From positions 1 through 9,782 of the forward strand of contig DYKK01000109.1 of assembly GCA_020722625.1 (NCBI GenBank): a stretch of DNA of 9,782 nt. The letters run 5' to 3'. Each line of letters opens with the position of its first letter. Position 1 is the first letter of the stretch. The stretch comes from Anaeromyxobacter dehalogenans. GTDB lineage: Bacteria; Myxococcota_A; UBA9042; DTJE01. Below are positions 6,538-9,782 of this stretch, piece by piece. The notes below the pieces were generated by a model, which saw only the letters and a list, made by a program, of their open reading frames with translations, did not search any database and was not told the origin of the DNA. The translations under genes and the position numbers were made by a program.

Positions 6538-8277
6538 ATGAAGAAACAGGCATGGGTGTGCGTCGTCGCGGGGCTCGCGGGGTGCGCGACGACCGGCGGT
6601 GTGACGAGGGAGGATGCGATGGAATCCGGCAAGGTCCTGCCGTCGCTTGCGGACCTGGAGGCGAGACGGGCGGAGTTCGTGGACGTGGAGATCGCGCCGG
6701 ACGAGGCGGTGGGCGAGCAAGACCTCGACGTGCTCCGGCCGCTCGTGCGCGCCGCCATGGTCCTGGACCGTCTGTTCTGGAGGCAGGCGTCCGCGGACGG
6801 CCCGCGCATCCGGCAGGAACTGGCGTCCGCGCGCGACGACCGCGGACGGGTCCTGCGGGACCTGGTCGAGATCCACTACGGGCCGTACGACCGGCTGCGC
6901 GGGCACGAGCCGTTCCTCGACGCGCCGCCGAAGCCGCTCGGGGCGACGTTCTATCCCGCAGACATGACGCGCGAGGAGTTCGAGGCCCACCTGCGTGCGC
7001 ACCCGGAGGATCGCGAGGCCTTCGAGAGCCCGTTCACGGTGATCCGGCGCGATGAGGGCGGCCGGTTGCGGGCGATCCCGTATTCCGAGTTCTATCGGGA
7101 AGACCTGGCGGAGGCCGCGCGGCTGTTGCGGGACGCCGCGTCCGCGACGCGCGACCCGGCCCTGGCCCGGTTCCTGGCGAGCCGGGCGGACGCCTTCGAG
7201 TCGAATGATTACTACGAAAGCGACATGAACTGGATGGACCTGGGGACCGCGACGGACGGCGGGCCGTCCGACATCGAGGTGACCATCGGCCCCTACGAGG
7301 TCTATGAGGACCGGCTGTTCAACCTCAAGGCCGCCTTCGAGGCCTTCGTGACCGTGCGTGACCGCGCCGAGAGCGAGAAACTCGCGCGGGTGACGCGCTT
7401 CCTCGACGAGATCGAGGCGAACCTGCCGGTGGACGACCGCCACAAGAACTACTCGCGCGGGGCCGCGTCGCCCATCTCGGTGGTGCAGGTGGTCCTCACC
7501 GCGGGCGACACGCGGGCCGGGGTGCAGACCACGGCCTTCAACCTCCCGAACGACGAGCGGGTGCGGGCGGCCAAGGGGTCGAAGAAGGTGCTGCTGAAGA
7601 ACGTGGGGCAGGCCAAGTTCCGCGAGAGCCTGATCCCCATCGCGCGGACGGTCCTGGACCCGGCCCTGATGCGGTTCGTGGACTTCGACGCGTACTTCAA
7701 CGACATCCTGATGCACGAGGTGAGCCACGGGCTCGGCCCGGGGATCATCGCCCGGCCGGACGGGACCAAGACCACGGTGAACGCGGCCCTGCGCGAGACG
7801 TATTCGGCCATCGAGGAGTGCAAGGCGGATGTCGTGGGCATCTTCGGCACCCTGTGGCTGATCGAGCACGGGGTCTTCCCGCGGGACCTGCTGGAACGGA
7901 CGATGGCCACCTATCTGGCCGGGATCTTCCGGTCCGTCCGCTTCGGGATTGAAGAGGCGCACGGCCGGGCGAACATCGTGGAGTTCAACTTCCTGCGGCG
8001 GGCCGGGGCCTTCACGCACGACCCGGCGACCGGGCGCTTCGGCGTGGACGAGGCGCGATTTCCGGCCGCGATCCGGGACCTGGCGCGAGCCCTGTTGACC
8101 CTCGAGGCCGAGGGCGACCACGAGGGCGCGACGCGGTTCTTGGCCGAGTACGGGGGGATGCCGGACGAGGTGGCCGGGGCCCTGGCCCGACTGCGAGACG
8201 TCCCGGTGGACATCCGGCCCCACTACCCGCTCGGGGAGGCCCTTCTCGGCGGCCCCCGGACCCCTTCTACAGATTGA
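6538..8277 (+). CDS. Lipoprotein zinc peptidase, DPP III (M49)-like
   Basis: A 579-residue lipoprotein with signal peptide MKKQAWVCVVAGLAGC. The lipobox is LAGC and Cys16 the lipidation site, so it is envelope-anchored. The body matches the M49-like family also found as the C-terminal half of plant NUDIX hydrolase 3. It has SDMNWMDL near 228, IEVTIGPYEVYEDRLF at 246-261, KAAFEAFV near 264 and LPNDERVR near 336. The metal site is HEVSH (His393, Glu394, His397) with EECKAD at 426-431, where Glu427 is the likely third zinc ligand. The motif is the five-residue HEXXH type, not the six-residue HEXXXH of classical DPP III. No NUDIX domain precedes it. Aminodipeptidase-like activity on envelope or imported peptides is inferred; some relatives are annotated only as zinc hydrolases. 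It is co-transcribed with the kinase 13 bp upstream, and its 3' end overlaps the convergent dehydrogenase gene. Confidence 0.85.
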   Translation: MKKQAWVCVVAGLAGCATTGGVTREDAMESGKVLPSLADLEARRAEFVDVEIAPDEAVGEQDLDVLRPLVRAAMVLDRLFWRQASADGPRIRQELASARDDRGRVLRDLVEIHYGPYDRLRGHEPFLDAPPKPLGATFYPADMTREEFEAHLRAHPEDREAFESPFTVIRRDEGGRLRAIPYSEFYREDLAEAARLLRDAASATRDPALARFLASRADAFESNDYYESDMNWMDLGTATDGGPSDIEVTIGPYEVYEDRLFNLKAAFEAFVTVRDRAESEKLARVTRFLDEIEANLPVDDRHKNYSRGAASPISVVQVVLTAGDTRAGVQTTAFNLPNDERVRAAKGSKKVLLKNVGQAKFRESLIPIARTVLDPALMRFVDFDAYFNDILMHEVSHGLGPGIIARPDGTKTTVNAALRETYSAIEECKADVVGIFGTLWLIEHGVFPRDLLERTMATYLAGIFRSVRFGIEEAHGRANIVEFNFLRRAGAFTHDPATGRFGVDEARFPAAIRDLARALLTLEAEGDHEGATRFLAEYGGMPDEVAGALARLRDVPVDIRPHYPLGEALLGGPRTPSTD

Positions 8278-9283
8278 ATGCCCAGTCCACCGCGCGCGTG
8301 ACCTCGGCCCGGCTCAGCGGCGAGCGATGAAAGACCCCGGGCGGGAGGCGCTCCGCGTGCACGAAGGCGTGAATGTCCTGGAGGGTCCGGGCCAGGTCCT
8401 CGCGCGAGAGGCCGAGCGCGGCGGGCCGGAACGGGACGGCGACGCGCTCCGCGATCGAGAACGGGCGCGACCAGTCCTGGTCCTGGAAGCGGCACGTGAT
8501 CAGGGTCATCAGCGTGACCAGGGCCCCGTGGAGGTAAGGGCGTCCGGTCAGGGCCTCCAGGCAGTACGCCAGGTAGTGCTCCGAGCCCTCCTCGGGCCGC
8601 GAGCTCGTCCAGACCTCGCACAGCCGGACCTCCTCGCGGAACCCCTCGACGAGCGTCCGGATTCCGGTCTCGGTCACGTCGTGGAGGTCCGGGGCGTCCG
8701 TCTCGACGCGGTCGAGGATCGCGGCGGCCTGGCGCGCGAGTCCGTCGTGGTATTCCTCGCCGTAGTGCTCGCGGGCGAAGCGCCAGTCCCACAGCGCGGT
8801 GTGGATGGACAGCAGGTCTCCGACCCCGGATCGGTTCAGATACGCGGGCGCCGCTCCAATCAGGTCGAAGTCAATCAGCAGCCTCTCGGGGAATGCCTCT
8901 CCGACGTACCGGACCCGGCGTCCCACGCGGACCGCCGCGGCCCGGGTGACGAAGGCGTTCCCGCTGACCACGGTGGGGACCAGGACGAGCCGGCGCCGGA
9001 ACTTCCACGCGACGTACTTCGCCATGTCGCACGCGAGTCCGCCGCCGAGCCCGACCACGACCGGGGTCACGGGGAGCCCTTCGCAGACACGGTCCAGGGC
9101 TTCCTGTTCCATCGTCTCGACGAAGTGGACGTGGGCCGGGGCCGCGGGGAGGTCGTGGCGGACCTGCTCGTAGGGCGCGGCCATGGTCACGAGGGTGGCG
9201 TCGGGCAGGACGTCCCCGAGGTCGCGAAGAAGGCCGTGACCGTAGGTCGCTTCGGGAACTCGAACCAAATCCGCAGATTTCAT
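8267..9283 (-). CDS. sn-Glycerol-1-phosphate dehydrogenase-like protein (EgsA/AraM family)
   Basis: A 338-residue cytoplasmic oxidoreductase of the iron-alcohol dehydrogenase/dehydroquinate synthase fold. Family members reduce dihydroxyacetone phosphate to sn-glycerol-1-phosphate with NAD(P)H. Visible are the nucleotide-binding GLGGGLACDMAKY (78-90), VPTVVSGNAFVT (102-113), the metal Asp156 in GVGDLLSIHTALWDW, His236 in GSEHYLAYCLE and His252 in LHGALV. Length suits the family. Residue 109 is Asn in SGNA, where canonical members have ShDG or SvDA, so substrate preference may differ. Other sugar or polyol phosphates are possible. The ATG at 9283 begins just before the usual first strand; its ribosome site (GGGGC) is weak. 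It is monocistronic as far as seen, with its own promoter candidate. Its 3' end overlaps the peptidase gene by 11 bp. Fold: confident; exact substrate: moderate. Confidence 0.8.
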   Translation of the reverse strand: MKSADLVRVPEATYGHGLLRDLGDVLPDATLVTMAAPYEQVRHDLPAAPAHVHFVETMEQEALDRVCEGLPVTPVVVGLGGGLACDMAKYVAWKFRRRLVLVPTVVSGNAFVTRAAAVRVGRRVRYVGEAFPERLLIDFDLIGAAPAYLNRSGVGDLLSIHTALWDWRFAREHYGEEYHDGLARQAAAILDRVETDAPDLHDVTETGIRTLVEGFREEVRLCEVWTSSRPEEGSEHYLAYCLEALTGRPYLHGALVTLMTLITCRFQDQDWSRPFSIAERVAVPFRPAALGLSREDLARTLQDIHAFVHAERLPPGVFHRSPLSRAEVTRAVDWAFNL

Positions 9284-9339
9284 CGCCCCGTTCCCTGGGT
9301 GTTCCCAGCGCGGACGGCCGGCGTGCAGCCCGCCGGACC

Positions 9340-9351
9340 GAACTGTAGTTC
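9340..9351. promoter_or_regulatory. GAAC-N4-GTTC palindrome, candidate operator
   Basis: GAAC TGTA GTTC forms a perfect 4+4 palindrome (5+5 counting the flanking T/A). It overlaps the putative -10 of the dehydrogenase gene at 9342-9347, where a bound repressor would block transcription. The spacing and arms match the LexA box of Gram-positive and some other phyla. Known myxobacterial and deltaproteobacterial LexA boxes differ, so the protein that binds is uncertain. Confidence 0.35.
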
Positions 9352-9370
9352 ATTGTTGGTCGCGGGGCAA
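9342..9370 (-). promoter_or_regulatory. Sigma-70-type promoter for the dehydrogenase gene
   Basis: On the minus strand, TTGCCC (9370-9365), a 17-base spacer and TACAGT (9347-9342) fit consensus at four of six positions each. A start near 9335 gives a leader of about 50 nt. Predicted by eye. Confidence 0.4.
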
Positions 9371-9385
9371 CGGGGAGGCGTGAGC

Positions 9386-9418
9386 CCTGATTCACCGCCT
9401 CGACGGCGGCGAATCAGG
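9386..9418. terminator. Strong hairpin at the methyltransferase stop codon
   Basis: CCTGATTC (9386-9393) pairs with GAATCAGG (9411-9418), and CCGCC (9395-9399) with GGCGG (9405-9409). One A/C mismatch separates the two stem parts, and the loop has five bases. The minus-strand TGA stop of the methyltransferase (9394-9392) lies in one arm. No T-run follows on either strand, so this is not a classical intrinsic terminator. It may stop transcription weakly, protect the mRNA end, or be a small REP-like repeat. Confidence 0.4.
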
Positions 9419-9782
9419 ATCTCGGATTGCGGATTTCGGTGTAGCGGCGGCCGCGCGGATGCGATCCGCGTCAGGTGTCACAACGTACAGGTACTCCGTG
9501 TTCCGGAGGTGGGTGGCCTGGCCGACCTTCTCGCCACTCGGGTTGTAGATTCCGATCTGCGCGCCGACGTACCGCTTGAAGTCCTGCTCGATGACAAGGA
9601 CTTCCCCGCGTCGCGCGAGGATCCCTTCCATCTCCTTCCGTGTGAAGAAGCCCTCGTTGTTGAAGGAGACGACCAGGTGCTCGGCATGGACTCCTTCCAT
9701 GACGGCCTGCATTGCGCTCGCGGCATGTCGCCGCGAGTTGAAGGCACTGTTGCGCGTCCGGCAGTCGATACGCTTGCACGCC
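9392..9782 (-). CDS. D12-class adenine-specific DNA methyltransferase, C-terminal part (partial)
   Basis: The frame is open to the window edge, so the 5' part lies outside; 129 residues are visible. They read ACKRIDCRTRNSAFNSRRHA, then an HLVVSFNNEGFF strand, EVLVIEQDFKRYVGAQIGIY and HLRNTEYLYVV. This is typical of the C-terminus of Dam-like D12-class N6-adenine methyltransferases, which transfer a methyl group from S-adenosylmethionine to adenine in DNA. The SAM-binding and catalytic (D/N)PP(Y/F) motifs would be upstream and are not seen. The last 20 or so residues (TPKSAIRDPDSPPSRR) are low-complexity and run into the hairpin that supplies the stop. An ATG at 9712 is internal, not the start. 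Base composition is lower in GC than the rest of the window (57% in the line 9541-9600), consistent with a horizontally moved restriction-modification or orphan methylase gene. Whether a nuclease partner exists cannot be seen. Confidence 0.85.
   Translation of the reverse strand, partial: ACKRIDCRTRNSAFNSRRHAASAMQAVMEGVHAEHLVVSFNNEGFFTRKEMEGILARRGEVLVIEQDFKRYVGAQIGIYNPSGEKVGQATHLRNTEYLYVVTPDADRIRAAAATPKSAIRDPDSPPSRR

Noticed and set aside
4962..6809. 615-residue open frame on the minus strand across the kinase gene
   Set aside because: It runs antisense to clear HisKA and HATPase motifs and its translation has no recognisable domain.
6232..8223. 663-residue open frame on the minus strand opposite the peptidase gene
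   Set aside because: Antisense shadow of the HEVSH/EECKAD protein. It also crosses the kinase-peptidase junction and has no motif of its own.
9454..9470. Palindrome CGCGGAT-GCG-ATCCGCG
   Set aside because: It lies inside the methyltransferase reading frame and is GC-rich. Nothing else around it suggests a binding site or terminator.

Overview
The window is very GC-rich and tightly packed with diderm (Gram-negative) envelope genes. It carries two lipoproteins, an outer-membrane beta-barrel and a membrane histidine kinase. The barrel and the large lipase-like lipoprotein resemble families I associate with Myxococcota and other former deltaproteobacteria. That is my best guess at the host; a different GC-rich diderm phylum cannot be excluded. 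Six protein genes are supported: five complete and one cut by the right edge. No tRNA, rRNA, CRISPR array or insertion sequence is visible.

Left half (minus strand, 4851 down to 292): a beta-barrel gene followed after 42 bp by a 976-residue lipoprotein with a Pla-1/cef/VolA-like N-terminus and an alpha/beta-hydrolase domain. They look like one operon driven by a promoter near 4878-4905. Bases 1-291 hold no gene I can assign.

Middle (plus strand, 4947 to 8277): after a 95-bp divergent promoter region comes an orphan sensor histidine kinase, probably read from a leaderless mRNA. A lipoprotein zinc peptidase related to the DPP III (M49) family follows 13 bp later and is tightly coupled to it by a near-perfect ribosome binding site.

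Right end (minus strand): a glycerol-1-phosphate dehydrogenase-like gene converges on, and overlaps, the peptidase gene by 11 bp. Its upstream region holds a promoter candidate with a GAAC-N4-GTTC palindrome over the -10 box. Beyond it is the C-terminal part of a D12-class adenine DNA methyltransferase whose stop codon lies inside a hairpin.

Working idea (inference): the divergent block may be a lipid-scavenging and envelope-sensing module. A surface lipase would release acyl chains, the barrel would pass them in, and the kinase would sense the envelope. The dehydrogenase would supply a glycerol-phosphate backbone. The lipase-barrel pairing resembles the Vibrio VolA-FadL arrangement but uses a barrel that does not look like FadL.
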